Origin: an uncultured Lachnospiraceae bacterium
GTDB taxonomy: Bacteria > Bacillota > Clostridia > Lachnospirales > Lachnospiraceae
Assembly (NCBI GenBank): GCA_900551115.1
Contig: URUY01000013.1
Span: forward strand, 31,935 to 95,934
Length of the DNA: 64,000 nucleotides
Reading direction: 5' to 3'
A program made the position numbers and the translations under genes. Position 1 is the first letter of the stretch. Each line of letters begins with the position of its first letter. Shown here piece after piece: positions 32,909 to 42,247 of this stretch. The notes below the pieces were generated by a model. It made no database searches. It had not been told where the DNA came from and saw nothing but the letters and a program-made list of their open reading frames with translations.

Positions 32909-34861
32909 TTATGATATTTTCTTCTTCAAAATACCAAGTAACAGTGCGCTTACAGCGGTTCCGGCTGCCAGTGCCACCAAGTACATAAATCCATGCTCTA
33001 CAACGGGGAATACGAAAATACCGCCGTGGGGAGCCATCAGCGTACAGCCGAAGGCCATGGACAGTGCGCCTGCCAGGGCAGAGCCTGCGATGCAGGAGGG
33101 AATGACGCGCAAGGGGTCGGAGGCTGCAAAAGGAATAGCGCCTTCCGTAATAAATGCCAGACCCATAATAAAGTTGGTAGGGCCGGATTCCCTTTCTTCT
33201 TTCGTAAATTTATTTTTGAAAAGCAGGGTTGCCAGTGCAATCGCGCAGGGAGGAACCATACCGCCAATCATTACCGCTGCCATAACAGCATAGTTGCCTT
33301 CAATAATAGATGCCGTACCAAACACATACGCTGCCTTGTTGAAGGGACCGCCCATGTCGATGGCCATCATGCCTGCCAAAACTGCTCCCAATATCAGCTT
33401 ACTGGTATTGCCCATGCCCGCCAATGCAGAGTTGAGCGCCGTATTGAGCGCGCCTACCGGAGGCTCTACTAAAAAGGTCATAATAAGTCCTATCAACAGT
33501 ATACCAAAGAATGGATACAGGAGTACAGGAGATAATTTTTCAATGGCCTTGGGCAGCTTTTCAAAGAGCTTCTTTAACAGCACTATCAGATATCCTGCAA
33601 TAAAGCCTGCTGCCAGCGCGCCTAAAAATCCTGACTTGCCGTTTGCCGCAATGGCGCCGCCTACGAAACCGACTGCAAGACCGGGTCGGTCTGCAATACT
33701 CATAGCAATATAGCCTGCCAGAATCGGAAGCATAAAGCCAAAGGCTGCACCGCCGATGCCTTTAAAAAAGGCTGCTGCCGGCGTAATGGTACCAAATGCC
33801 GCCCTCTCCTCAGGAGACAGGCTCGCCATATCCACTCCCAGAGAATCCAGTAAAAATGCGATGGCAATTAAAATACCGCCGCCTACTACGAAGGGCAGCA
33901 TATGGGATACGCCGTTCATCAGATGCATGTAAATCTGATGGCCGATTCCGCCGTCTGTTTTTTCAGGTACGGCTGCCGCCTGTCTGCTTGCTTTATATAC
34001 CGGTACATCACCGCTTATTGCCCGCTCTATAAGCTTATCCGCTTTGCCGATACCGTCCGATACCTGACACTCGATAACTTTTTTACCTGCAAACCGTTCC
34101 ATAGGAACCTTGGTATCAGCCGCTACAATAATACAGTCTGCTTCTTCAATTTCCTTTGCCGTTACCACATTCTTTGCTCCCGCAGAACCTCTGGTTTCCA
34201 CTTTTACGGAGCAGCTGCGCGCTTTTGCTGCCTTCTCCAGACTCTCCGCAGCCATATAAGTATGTGCAATACCGGTGGGACACGCCGTTACCGCCAAAAT
34301 CCTGCATACAGGCGCACCGGTTTCTTCTGCTGTCTTTGCCGCAGCGCTTTCTGCGTCCTTATTCCGTTCCTCTTCTGTTTTCCTGTCGGCTTCTTTCCTG
34401 TCGGCCTCTTCCTCGGCCCCGTCAATAATACCCATAAATTCTTCTACGGATTTTGCATTTTTTAAATCGGCTGTAAACTTTTCATTCATCAAAAATACCG
34501 ACAGCTTGCTCAGCACATCCAAATGCACATTGTCCTTGGTATCAGGCGCTGCAATCAAAAACAGAAGATTAACCGGTTCTCCGTCCAGGGAATCAAAGTC
34601 CACACCGGAAGGAATCACCATGGCTGAAAGTCCGGGTGCCGTAACGGCGCCTGATTTTCCGTGGGGAATGGCAATGCCTTCGCCTATGCCTGTCGTACCC
34701 TCCTCTTCTCTTGCAAAAACCTGTTTTCTGTAGATTTCCGTATCCTTGATATTGCCGCGTTTTTCCATCAGCGAAACTGCCAGATTGATAGCTTCTTTTT
34801 TATCGGCAGGCGCTGCATGCAAATCAATGCATTCCTTTTTTAATAAATCGGTAATTCTCAT
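32909..34861 (-). CDS. fruA: Fructose PTS transporter, EIIABC in one chain
   Basis: The 650-residue protein has domains EIIA (about 1-150, His67 in IPHGKSGAV), a charged Glu/Lys/Arg linker (150-180), EIIB (about 183-285, Cys194 in AVTACPTGIAHTYMAAE) and membrane EIIC (about 305-645, with HLMNGVSHMLPFVVGGGI and MGGPFNKAAYVFG). It imports fructose as fructose 1-phosphate. The AC/PTGIAHTYMAAE motif is diagnostic of the fructose family. It lies 38 bases after fruK. Mannose or another ketose is a less likely substrate. Confidence 0.94.
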   Translation of the reverse strand: MRITDLLKKECIDLHAAPADKKEAINLAVSLMEKRGNIKDTEIYRKQVFAREEEGTTGIGEGIAIPHGKSGAVTAPGLSAMVIPSGVDFDSLDGEPVNLLFLIAAPDTKDNVHLDVLSKLSVFLMNEKFTADLKNAKSVEEFMGIIDGAEEEADRKEADRKTEEERNKDAESAAAKTAEETGAPVCRILAVTACPTGIAHTYMAAESLEKAAKARSCSVKVETRGSAGAKNVVTAKEIEEADCIIVAADTKVPMERFAGKKVIECQVSDGIGKADKLIERAISGDVPVYKASRQAAAVPEKTDGGIGHQIYMHLMNGVSHMLPFVVGGGILIAIAFLLDSLGVDMASLSPEERAAFGTITPAAAFFKGIGGAAFGFMLPILAGYIAMSIADRPGLAVGFVGGAIAANGKSGFLGALAAGFIAGYLIVLLKKLFEKLPKAIEKLSPVLLYPFFGILLIGLIMTFLVEPPVGALNTALNSALAGMGNTSKLILGAVLAGMMAIDMGGPFNKAAYVFGTASIIEGNYAVMAAVMIGGMVPPCAIALATLLFKNKFTKEERESGPTNFIMGLAFITEGAIPFAASDPLRVIPSCIAGSALAGALSMAFGCTLMAPHGGIFVFPVVEHGFMYLVALAAGTAVSALLLGILKKKIS

Positions 34862-34899
34862 GTTAACCCCTTTCTGCCCGCCCCGGCGGACACCTGTCT

Positions 34900-35820
34900 T
34901 TATAAGGCTTTTGCCTGTTCCATCTGCATCAACAGTGTTTCTACTTCCTCTTTGGTGGCAAGCAGCTCAGAAAATGCACTTGCGCTTCCTGTGGCTACAC
35001 CCATTTTAAAGGCTTCCCCATAATCCTTCGTCTTCAGCCAGCCGGTTAAGAATCCGGCTACCATGGAATCTCCCGCACCTACCGCATTGACAAGCCTGCC
35101 TGTTGGCGCCGGTCTTTTGTATACCTCTCCGTTTTCTGCAGCAAGGACTGCACCTTCTCCCGCCATAGATACCAGTACGTTTCTTGCTCCCTTTTCCTGC
35201 AGCTTTCTTGCATAGGGAATGACTTCCTCTGCCGTGTGAAGCTTTACCCCGAATATATCACCCAGCTCATGATTGTTGGGCTTTATAAGGAAAGGACGGA
35301 GCGGCAGCACATTCATCAAAAGATCCTTTGTGGCATCCACCACTATGATAATGTTCTTATCCGACAGCCTTTTACAGATATCCTGATAAATGGAATCCGG
35401 TATGGAATCGGGTATGCTTCCCGCCAAAACAAGAACATCGCCCTCTTTTAAAGTATCCAGCCTGCAAAGCAGCCTGTTTAAGCTTTCTGCATCAATATCC
35501 GGTCCTTTTCCGTTGATTTCCATACCGTCTACATTTTTAAGCTTTATATTGATACGGGAAAAGCCTTCCGGTATCGTGATAAATTCAGTCCTGCATCCTG
35601 TCTTTTCCACTCTGCGGCGGATTTCTTCTCCGGTAAATCCGGCAATAAAACCCAGCGCCGTACTCTCAAGCCCTAAGTTCTTCAGTACCATGGATACGTT
35701 AATCCCCTTCCCTCCGGGCAGCAGCGTTTCCTTATCGGTACGGTTTGTCAGTCCCATCCTGAAATTTTCCACCGATATAATATAATCCAGTGCCGGATTA
35801 AAAGTTATGGTATAAATCAC
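34900..35820 (-). CDS. fruK: 1-Phosphofructokinase
   Basis: A 306-residue PfkB-family kinase starting IYTITFNPALDYIISV, with LLPGGKGINVSMVLKNLG and the C-terminal catalytic motif VNAVGAGDSMVAGFL (Asp base). It converts fructose 1-phosphate to fructose 1,6-bisphosphate. The start is GTG, nine bases after AGGAGG. It is the first gene of the fructose operon, behind a promoter at 35898-35926 overlapped by FruR-like repeats. Confidence 0.93.
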   Translation of the reverse strand: MIYTITFNPALDYIISVENFRMGLTNRTDKETLLPGGKGINVSMVLKNLGLESTALGFIAGFTGEEIRRRVEKTGCRTEFITIPEGFSRINIKLKNVDGMEINGKGPDIDAESLNRLLCRLDTLKEGDVLVLAGSIPDSIPDSIYQDICKRLSDKNIIIVVDATKDLLMNVLPLRPFLIKPNNHELGDIFGVKLHTAEEVIPYARKLQEKGARNVLVSMAGEGAVLAAENGEVYKRPAPTGRLVNAVGAGDSMVAGFLTGWLKTKDYGEAFKMGVATGSASAFSELLATKEEVETLLMQMEQAKAL

Positions 35821-35897
35821 GTTACTTCACCTCCTGATAATTTTATAAGATTGTGATTGAGTTTGACTATTTGTGACCGTTTCGTGTTTGTAAGTTT

Positions 35898-35926
35898 ATT
35901 ATATAATCATAATCACTCAATTTCAA
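35898..35926 (-). promoter_or_regulatory. Promoter of fruK-fruA-ptsH-ptsI
   Basis: TTGAAA (plus 35921-35926), 17 bp, TATAAT (plus 35898-35903). The spacer begins with TTGAGTGA, one of the repeats proposed as FruR sites. Confidence 0.75.
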
Positions 35927-35986
35927 TCCGCCTTATTCACATTATTTTCATGCGAATTTTGTGCAAAATCAACAAAACTCACTCAA
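35913..35986. promoter_or_regulatory. Probable FruR operator repeats
   Basis: TCACTCAA appears at 35913-35920 and again at 35979-35986 (66 bp apart). A related inverted copy TGATTGAG is at 35854-35861. They surround the fruK promoter, as expected for a DeoR-family FruR released by fructose 1-phosphate. Confidence 0.5.
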
Positions 35987-36026
35987 ACTCGGTCATGCCA
36001 CAATCAAAATCCCCAATTATAAATTT

Positions 36027-36066
36027 AAAAAAGCCAGACACACCACAATGCAAGTATGCCTGACTT
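36027..36066 (-). terminator. Terminator between fruR and fruK
   Basis: On the minus strand AGTCAGGCATAC pairs along its length with GTGTGTCTGGCT reversed (12 pairs, several G-U), followed by TTTTTT (plus 36027-36032). It separates fruR from the fructose operon, so that fruK depends on its own promoter. Confidence 0.7.
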
Positions 36067-36088
36067 TGCTTATTTTTATGTAACTGCT

Positions 36089-36838
36089 CTATTCACTCAC
36101 TACCCTTACGTTCTTCCAGGTCTTAAATTCGGCGCCGTCTGCCCTGTCCGTCAGAATCATTGCATCAGAAAATGCACCGAAGGACACGGTACTTACCTGA
36201 CTGAATTTATTATGGTCACAAAGAACATACCTTTTATCGGTCTGTCCCATGGAAATCTGCTTTATCATAGCTTCATCATGATCGGGGGTGGTAAATCCGC
36301 TTTTTTTATTTACGCCGTTTGTGCCCCAGAATCCAACGGTAAAATGGTATTTCTGCAGCATAATGGCTGCCGTGCTTCCAATTACCGCTTCGGTGGAGGA
36401 CTTTAGCTCTCCGCCTATCAAAATAACCTTCAGGCCTTTTGCTGCAAGCCGCTTTGCATGGCTGACGCCGTTTGTCACATACACAGCCTGCTTTTCTTCT
36501 ATATAATCTATCATATAGCCGGTTGTGGTCCCTGCATCCAGATACACAAAATCATCGGCTTTAATAAGAGCAGCCGCATATCTGGCAATACGGATTTTTT
36601 CTTCCTTATTGACGTTACGGCGGTCAGCTACCTGTGTGTCCTTGGTATGCATATGAGAATCCAACGCCACAGCGCCGCCAAATACCTTAATGAGCTTTCC
36701 GTTATCATGCAGCGCCGTCAAATCCCTGCGGATAGTAGACTCGGACGCATTCAGCTTTTCCTTTAATTCCTGTACGGTAATCGTACCTTTTTCTTCCAAT
36801 AGCTTCAGTATTTCTTCAAATCTCTGCTCTGTCAGCAT
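36089..36838 (-). CDS. fruR: DeoR family fructose operon repressor
   Basis: The 249-residue repressor has a DeoR HTH (KGTITVQELKEKLNASESTI, RRDLTALHDNGKL) and a sugar-phosphate-sensing domain with YLDAGTTTGYMIDYI, VYVTNGVSHAKRL, GFWGTNGVNKKSGFTT and CDHNKFSQVSTV. It most likely represses fruK-fruA-ptsH-ptsI and is released by fructose 1-phosphate. It lies directly upstream on the same strand but is separated by a terminator. Confidence 0.9.
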   Translation of the reverse strand: MLTEQRFEEILKLLEEKGTITVQELKEKLNASESTIRRDLTALHDNGKLIKVFGGAVALDSHMHTKDTQVADRRNVNKEEKIRIARYAAALIKADDFVYLDAGTTTGYMIDYIEEKQAVYVTNGVSHAKRLAAKGLKVILIGGELKSSTEAVIGSTAAIMLQKYHFTVGFWGTNGVNKKSGFTTPDHDEAMIKQISMGQTDKRYVLCDHNKFSQVSTVSFGAFSDAMILTDRADGAEFKTWKNVRVVSE

Positions 36839-37159
36839 ATAAACTCCTTTTTCATTTTATCGGATGATGCCATCCTGTATATTTCTTCTATCTTTGTTTC
36901 CTGTATATTCCCTTCATATTCAGTCAAAAACGGTCAACCTATATTTTTACTATAGCATAAAATATATTGATTGGGAAGATACGGCATGACCTTGTTTGCG
37001 CTTGATTTTATATGTGCCTGATTTTGTAACCGGCAGCATCTTATTTATACTGGTATTATTCTTATTGCTGTGCTATACTATACATAATTTGATTTTCAAA
37101 ATATTTTTATAATTTTTATTTTCTTTGCTTCATATTATTATACAAAAGTGAGGTTTCTT
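36839..37159. promoter_or_regulatory. Divergent promoter region of fruR and degV
   Basis: This 321-base AT-rich gap has no gene. On the minus strand TGCTATAGT (plus 36949-36957) is an extended -10 for fruR. On the plus strand TGCTATACT (37071-37079) is an extended -10 for degV. Neither has a good -35. I saw no further structure. Confidence 0.4.
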
Positions 37160-38041
37160 ATGAGAGATTATTGTATTACTACGGACTCCAACTCTGATTT
37201 GCCGAAGGAGTACATAGAAAAGTTTGATACTACTATTATACCCCAGTACTATTCCTTTGGGGACACTGTATACGGAGACGAGCTGAACATGCCTCCCGCT
37301 GAGTTTTATGAGCGCATGAAGGCCGGCGAGCTGCCCGGTTCCCAGGCTAACAATCCTGCCGTAATCGAAGAGAAGTTCCGCGCCCTTTTAGATAAGGGAC
37401 TGGATATCATTCACATCGGCTTTTCTTCTGCCTTAAGCGGCAGCTACAACAATGTATGCATGGTAGCCAGAGAGCTTCTGGAGGAATATACGGATGCAAA
37501 GATTACCGTCATTGATTCCTTAAACGTTTCCCTTGGCGAATCCATCATGGTTATCCATGCAAACGCTTTAAAAGATAAGGGCGCTTCTTATGATGAGGTA
37601 GTCTCCGAAATCGAGGCATTTAAGAACCATATCAATGTACAGTTTACTGTGGATGACCTTTTTCACTTACAGAGAGGGGGCCGTGTAAGCAAGACTACCG
37701 CCTTGGTCGGCAGCGCCCTGAATCTGAAACCCTTCCTTTATGTGAATGATACCGGAACACTTTCCTCCGCAGGTACTGCCCGCGGCAGAAAAAAATCCCT
37801 TCATACGCTGGTGGAGCGGATGAAAGCTACTTTGGAGGAAAACACAGACTTTTCCCTTCCTGTCGGTATCGTTCACGGCAACTGCAGGGAGGATGCTGAT
37901 TTTGTAGCAGAGCTGGTAAAAAAGGAAACCTCCTTTACCGATATCATCATTAACGATATCAGTCCCAGCATCGGCACCCATGCAGGCCCCGGCGCTTTAG
38001 GTATCCTGTATTACGGCAAGCCGAAGCAGGCAGCAAAATAA
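37160..38041 (+). CDS. DegV family fatty-acid-binding protein
   Basis: The 293-residue protein starts MRDYCITTDSNSDLPKEY, with the lipid-carboxylate residues in PGSQANNPA and FSSALSGSYNN, the ITVIDSLNVSLGES strand and a C-terminal SIGTHAGPGALGI. DegV/FakB proteins present fatty acids to the FakA kinase so that host fatty acids can enter phospholipids. I chose the ATG at 37160 with GAGG six bases upstream; a GTG four codons earlier lies on the ribosome site itself. No FakA gene is in the window. Confidence 0.9.
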   Translation: MRDYCITTDSNSDLPKEYIEKFDTTIIPQYYSFGDTVYGDELNMPPAEFYERMKAGELPGSQANNPAVIEEKFRALLDKGLDIIHIGFSSALSGSYNNVCMVARELLEEYTDAKITVIDSLNVSLGESIMVIHANALKDKGASYDEVVSEIEAFKNHINVQFTVDDLFHLQRGGRVSKTTALVGSALNLKPFLYVNDTGTLSSAGTARGRKKSLHTLVERMKATLEENTDFSLPVGIVHGNCREDADFVAELVKKETSFTDIIINDISPSIGTHAGPGALGILYYGKPKQAAK

Positions 38042-38056
38042 AGACTTCCACAACAT

Positions 38057-38091
38057 AAAAAACGGGCAGCCTTATTCACTCAGCTGCCCGT
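38057..38091 (-). terminator. Terminator overlapping the stop codon of the exporter ATPase
   Basis: On the minus strand ACGGGCAGC (plus 38083-38091) pairs with GCTGCCCGT (plus 38062-38070), followed by six T residues. The 5' arm encodes the last Gly-Gln-Leu codons of the ATPase gene and the loop holds its TAA, so coding and termination signals share bases. It also faces the end of degV. Confidence 0.85.
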
Positions 38092-38734
38092 CAATAATTT
38101 TTACAATTCTTCCTGCGGATTGTGCCACGCTTAAATCATGGGTAATCATTACAATAGTATTGCCCATTTCATTTAATTTTTTAAACAGCTTCAAAACCTC
38201 CCTGCCGCTGGCAGAATCCAGCGCACCGGTGGGTTCATCGGCAAGCAGTATGGCCGGCGCTCCGACCAATGCTCTTGCAATGGATACTCTCTGCTTCTGA
38301 CCGCCTGATAACTCGTTCGGTTTATGGGTTATTCTATGTGAAAGCCCTAAAAGCTCTATCGTTTCACGACACTTATTTTCTGCTTCCCTGTGACTGTCAC
38401 CACGCATCAGAAGCGGCATGATAATGTTCTGCATTACATTATAAGTGGGTATAAGCTGATAATTCTGAAAGATAAAGCCAATCTTTCGGTTTCGTATTTC
38501 CGTCAGCGTATCCTCGGGTGTTTCATGAACGGCAATCCCATCCAGATAATACTCACCGCTGTCCGCATTATCCATACAGCCGATAATATTCATTAAGGTT
38601 GTCTTGCCTGAGCCGGAAGGTCCCAAAATAGCTACAAATTCTCCCTTTTTCACCGTAAATTCAATGTTTTTCAAGATATCCAGCTTTTCTTCTCCCAGCA
38701 TATATCCCTTATTGATATTTTTCATGGTAATCAT
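38072..38734 (-). CDS. ABC transporter ATP-binding protein (MacB/LolD type)
   Basis: A 220-residue ATPase with Walker A GPSGSGKTTLMNI, Q-loop FQNYQLIPTYNVMQN, signature LSGGQKQRVSIARAL, Walker B ILLADEPTGALD and H-loop MITHD. The sequence IIGCMDNADSGEYYLDG and TGALDSASG are typical of the MacB/LolD mechanotransmission class. Its ATG overlaps the stop of the preceding small gene as ATGA, so it is coupled. It powers the FtsX-like permease encoded upstream. It is the last gene of the six-gene exporter operon. Confidence 0.92.
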   Translation of the reverse strand: MITMKNINKGYMLGEEKLDILKNIEFTVKKGEFVAILGPSGSGKTTLMNIIGCMDNADSGEYYLDGIAVHETPEDTLTEIRNRKIGFIFQNYQLIPTYNVMQNIIMPLLMRGDSHREAENKCRETIELLGLSHRITHKPNELSGGQKQRVSIARALVGAPAILLADEPTGALDSASGREVLKLFKKLNEMGNTIVMITHDLSVAQSAGRIVKIIDGQLSE

Positions 38735-39129
38735 AAGCTGCTCCTTTTTTGCTCTATGATATAAACGGCTTCTATCTCACCATTTTCTTCATCTGTTACC
38801 AGTGCCACATTGTCCCCCGCTGCCAGTCTGGAAAAGGTTGTAACCGTACCGAGCCTGGTTGTAACCGGTGTACCTACGGGAATCAGATTTGTCTGCACAG
38901 CCTGCCCCGTGTCCGTATTTTCATTTTCCTGCGGATAATATGTAATTTCATTTCCTCTGACAGTATAAAGCGTAGCATATATGATTTTTTCTCCGTCTTC
39001 TGCCTTTACCGTTACCACATTTTCCTGAACACTGTTTTTTTCCTTCCTTATCACACTATAAGCCGTAACCCCGATAGCAGCAATCAGCAAAGCCCAAAAC
39101 AGAAACCATCCTTTTTTTCTGATTTTCAT
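38731..39129 (-). CDS. Small membrane-anchored exporter accessory protein
   Basis: The 132-residue product has one N-terminal membrane helix (about 8-25) and an outward domain of about 100 residues with beta-like segments (YATLYTVRGNEITYYPQEN, VTTRLGTVTTFSRLAAGDNVAL). It ends VYIIEQKRSSL. It lies between the permease and ATPase genes and overlaps the latter (ATGA). The outer domain looks like a small barrel such as those in adaptor proteins; it could be a minimal adaptor-like part. I do not recognise a named family. Confidence 0.72.
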   Translation of the reverse strand: MKIRKKGWFLFWALLIAAIGVTAYSVIRKEKNSVQENVVTVKAEDGEKIIYATLYTVRGNEITYYPQENENTDTGQAVQTNLIPVGTPVTTRLGTVTTFSRLAAGDNVALVTDEENGEIEAVYIIEQKRSSL

Positions 39130-39149
39130 ATCAAAACCCTTTCCTTTCT

Positions 39150-40583
39150 TTATTCCTGATTCAGTGCTGCCACAGGTACAAGTCTCGAGGCTTTATAGGC
39201 AGGATAAAAACCAAATATTGAACCGGTAAACACACCAAATATTAATGACAGCACAGCGCCTCCGGCAGAAAGAGATACCCTGACGTTCAGCAGCTCCACA
39301 AGCGGCGTAATTCCTAAAGAAAGCAATACTCCGATGCAGGCTCCCACCAGACTGATGCAGGCCGCTTCCAGCAAAAACTCCAGCAGGATATCTTTTCTGG
39401 AACAGCCGATGGCCTTTAAAATACCGATTTCATTCGTTCTTTCTTTGACTGACACAAAAAGTACATTCATTATACCGATACCACCCACAATAAATACGAT
39501 TACCGCCATGGCAATTAGCAGAAGTGTTAAGGTTTCATTAGAAGCGGAGGCTGCTTCCATTTTGCTCCCTGCATCGGAAACGGTAAATTCCGCATTGGGA
39601 TAGGAATCTGCCAAAACCGTCTTCACATCTGCAACAACACTGTCAATTTCATTAACATCCTCCACTATTACCGTAACAGTGGGACTGATGTCGGTACCCG
39701 TTATATATTTGACTCCTGTTGCATAGGGAATAAAAACTGCCGTATCCGGACTTATGCCTGATGCAACGGTACCCATTTCGCTCAGCACACCAACTACCGT
39801 ATAGGGTCTGCCGTCAATATATACAGCTTCATCATAAGCATCATAGGCGCTTCCGAAGATGGTTTTTGCAGCCGTATATCCCAGTACACATACCTTTTCC
39901 TTGCCTTCTTCATTTTCTTCTGAAATAAAATCACCGATTGCCAGTTCTAAATTACTTATTTCTGCATAATTACTTTTTACACCGGCAACGGTATAATAGG
40001 ACGCTTCCTCTAACTCTCCTCCTTCAACGGAAGTCTGTGTAGAATAGGAAATGGTTGCATTTGAAATACCCGGCACAAAGACCTCCAAATCTTCCATATC
40101 CTCTGTATCAAGCGTTATTTTCTCCTGATTCATCCGCATGCTGTCTTCTTCTGACCGGGCATACGTCTGACCGGGCATAGCGCTGTCCGCAAAGCCTCCC
40201 CCCGGTGAAAAGCTTTCTCCGTCAGAGGGTTGTTTGCTAAAATCCGCACCCGGAAAGCTTACTGACGCACTGCCGGATGTACCGCCTGACGCACCGCCGG
40301 GTATGCTTCCTGACGTGCCGCCGGATGTGCCGGCTGCTCCCATTCTAAATCCCCCCGCCGTGAAAGCAGATTGACTGTCTGCCATTTCATAAGAAATATC
40401 TATTGCACCCGCATTCAGGTTTTTAAACTGCTCTGCAACCTCTTCTTTTCCTCCTGTACCGATTGCGATTACCAGCATAATGGTTGCGGAACCTGCCACG
40501 ATACCGATGGAGGTCAGGATTACTTTAAATTTATTTTGTGATAGATTCAGCCACACCAGCCGAAAAAGTTCTGTCAGTTTCAT
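39150..40583 (-). CDS. MacB-like ABC permease (FtsX family)
   Basis: The 477-residue permease has a first membrane helix (about 17-42), a long extracellular domain (about 45-345), and three C-terminal helices with the FtsX block ERTNEIGILKAIGCSRKDI. The outer domain includes a low-complexity Gly/Ser/Thr/Pro insert near 80-115 (AAGTSGGTSGSIPGG) before a conserved IDGRPYTVVGVLSEMG core. MacB-type permeases work as dimers with adaptors to push substrates outward. The start overlaps the adaptor stop as TGATG. The substrate may be a peptide, antibiotic or lipid. Confidence 0.9.
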   Translation of the reverse strand: MKLTELFRLVWLNLSQNKFKVILTSIGIVAGSATIMLVIAIGTGGKEEVAEQFKNLNAGAIDISYEMADSQSAFTAGGFRMGAAGTSGGTSGSIPGGASGGTSGSASVSFPGADFSKQPSDGESFSPGGGFADSAMPGQTYARSEEDSMRMNQEKITLDTEDMEDLEVFVPGISNATISYSTQTSVEGGELEEASYYTVAGVKSNYAEISNLELAIGDFISEENEEGKEKVCVLGYTAAKTIFGSAYDAYDEAVYIDGRPYTVVGVLSEMGTVASGISPDTAVFIPYATGVKYITGTDISPTVTVIVEDVNEIDSVVADVKTVLADSYPNAEFTVSDAGSKMEAASASNETLTLLLIAMAVIVFIVGGIGIMNVLFVSVKERTNEIGILKAIGCSRKDILLEFLLEAACISLVGACIGVLLSLGITPLVELLNVRVSLSAGGAVLSLIFGVFTGSIFGFYPAYKASRLVPVAALNQE

Positions 40584-42247
40584 CAGTCACCCACCTTGCT
40601 TTCTATCAGTACAATATCGCCCTCCGACAGTCCTGAGAGAATTTCCACATTGACGCCGTCCGAAAATCCGGTTGTTACTTCTGTTGTTTTTATTGTCCCG
40701 TCTTCTGTTTTTATTTTTACATAGGATTTGCCGCCGGTTCTTATAACGGCACGGTTGGATATATAGAGAACCTCCTTTGTTGTCCGCGTAATGAAGGTCA
40801 CTTCCCCTGTCATATCCTGATACAGCTTCCCTACATCACCCGTAAGCGTTACCGTAACAGAATAAGTGACATTGCCGCTATCATCTGTAGAAGCATCAGA
40901 AATCTCCGTTACAGTTGCAGAAAACACTTCCTCAGGATAAGCTGTCAGGACAACGTTTGCCGCACCTTCCAATGCAATATCGGTCATGTCGTCTTCCGCC
41001 ACCTCCACCGTCATGGTAATATTGTCCAAATCATAAAGTGTTATAAGAGTATCATCTGTTGCAAGGCTGTCTCCTGCCTCCAGATAAACATTTGTGACAA
41101 TTCCGTCATTTTTTGCCAAAACGGAATTTCCGTCAATAGAGCTGCTAAACAGCTCGAAGCGTTCTTCCGCAGCCGCATATATTTCTTCCTGCTGCTTTAC
41201 CTCTTCATCAAGGTAGGCAACGGCAATATCATAGGTTTCCTCTGCCGTATTATATGCCAGAACTCTTAAATCATAAGTTTCCTTTGCATCCAGCTTTCCC
41301 TGCAAAAGCGCTCTTTCTGCCTGTGACAGCTCCGTTTCCAGCGTCTCTATACTATCAATTGCCGTTTCCAGACTGCTTTCCAGCTCTTCCTTTTCTTTCT
41401 CCAATGTATTATAATTTGACAACGCCTGCGTATAGTTTTCAAAATACTCCACATACAGATACGTGCTGTTCTGCTTATCTGTGTTTTCCATTCCCCATTC
41501 CGCTGCTTCTAACAGCTCCTTTGCTTTAGCAGTTTCTTCCGTTACAGCTGTCAGCCGCTCCTGATACAGTTCCTGTTCTTTTTTTGCAAGCACAAGTGCT
41601 TCTTCTTTATTTGCAACAGCTTCTTCCAGCTTTTCTATGGCTGCATCATATTCCGTAAGTGCGTATTCCCCGTATGCGATGCTGCTGTCATAGGTATGCT
41701 CTGCACTCTGTTTTGACACCTGCTGCTCTCCATAAGCAGCCTCCAAATCCGTCTTTGCCTTTTCCACATCCGTTTCCAGTTTTTTGCCTATCTCCGATAC
41801 ACTGTCTTCCTCCAACAGGTACAGAACATCCCCTTCCTTTACTTCCTGCCCAACCGACACGTTTACCGCAGCAACCGTTACTGTATTATCTGTTGTGGAA
41901 GCAGTATTTCCTTCCTGTGCCGCAAAACTGAATATCTGGTTAAACATATCCATGTTTCCCCCCATATTCCCTTCTCCAAAAGCAGAAGCACCGTTACTTA
42001 AACCGCTCCCGCTTTCCGTATCCTCCGAGCTGCTGCTTACCAACGCACTGATATCCAGATAAAAAACTTCGTCCTCCGTTCCGATATCAATGCTTCCGTC
42101 TTCGGTAATACCTACCGTCAAATCACCGATTACGGCGGTTGACTCCCTGTATACAGTCTCCTCTTTTTTTCTTCCTGCCACTGCCACAATTAATATCAAT
42201 AAGAACAGAACACCGCCGCCGGACCAGAACAATAATTTCTTTTTCAT
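40583..42247 (-). CDS. Membrane fusion (HlyD/MacA-like) adaptor, third of three
   Basis: The 554-residue protein has an N-terminal membrane anchor (about 5-24) and a split lipoyl region (ITEDGSIDIG early, KNDGIVTNVYLEAGDSLATD late). These flank a coiled-coil hairpin of about 220 residues rich in Glu/Ala (about 150-370), and a beta-barrel/MP region follows, with VLYISNRAVIRTGGKSYV and GFSDGVNVEILSGLSEGD. It links the permease to the outside or to the wall. It overlaps its neighbours on both sides (1 base each). It is related to the two upstream adaptor genes. Confidence 0.9.
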   Translation of the reverse strand: MKKKLLFWSGGGVLFLLILIVAVAGRKKEETVYRESTAVIGDLTVGITEDGSIDIGTEDEVFYLDISALVSSSSEDTESGSGLSNGASAFGEGNMGGNMDMFNQIFSFAAQEGNTASTTDNTVTVAAVNVSVGQEVKEGDVLYLLEEDSVSEIGKKLETDVEKAKTDLEAAYGEQQVSKQSAEHTYDSSIAYGEYALTEYDAAIEKLEEAVANKEEALVLAKKEQELYQERLTAVTEETAKAKELLEAAEWGMENTDKQNSTYLYVEYFENYTQALSNYNTLEKEKEELESSLETAIDSIETLETELSQAERALLQGKLDAKETYDLRVLAYNTAEETYDIAVAYLDEEVKQQEEIYAAAEERFELFSSSIDGNSVLAKNDGIVTNVYLEAGDSLATDDTLITLYDLDNITMTVEVAEDDMTDIALEGAANVVLTAYPEEVFSATVTEISDASTDDSGNVTYSVTVTLTGDVGKLYQDMTGEVTFITRTTKEVLYISNRAVIRTGGKSYVKIKTEDGTIKTTEVTTGFSDGVNVEILSGLSEGDIVLIESKVGD

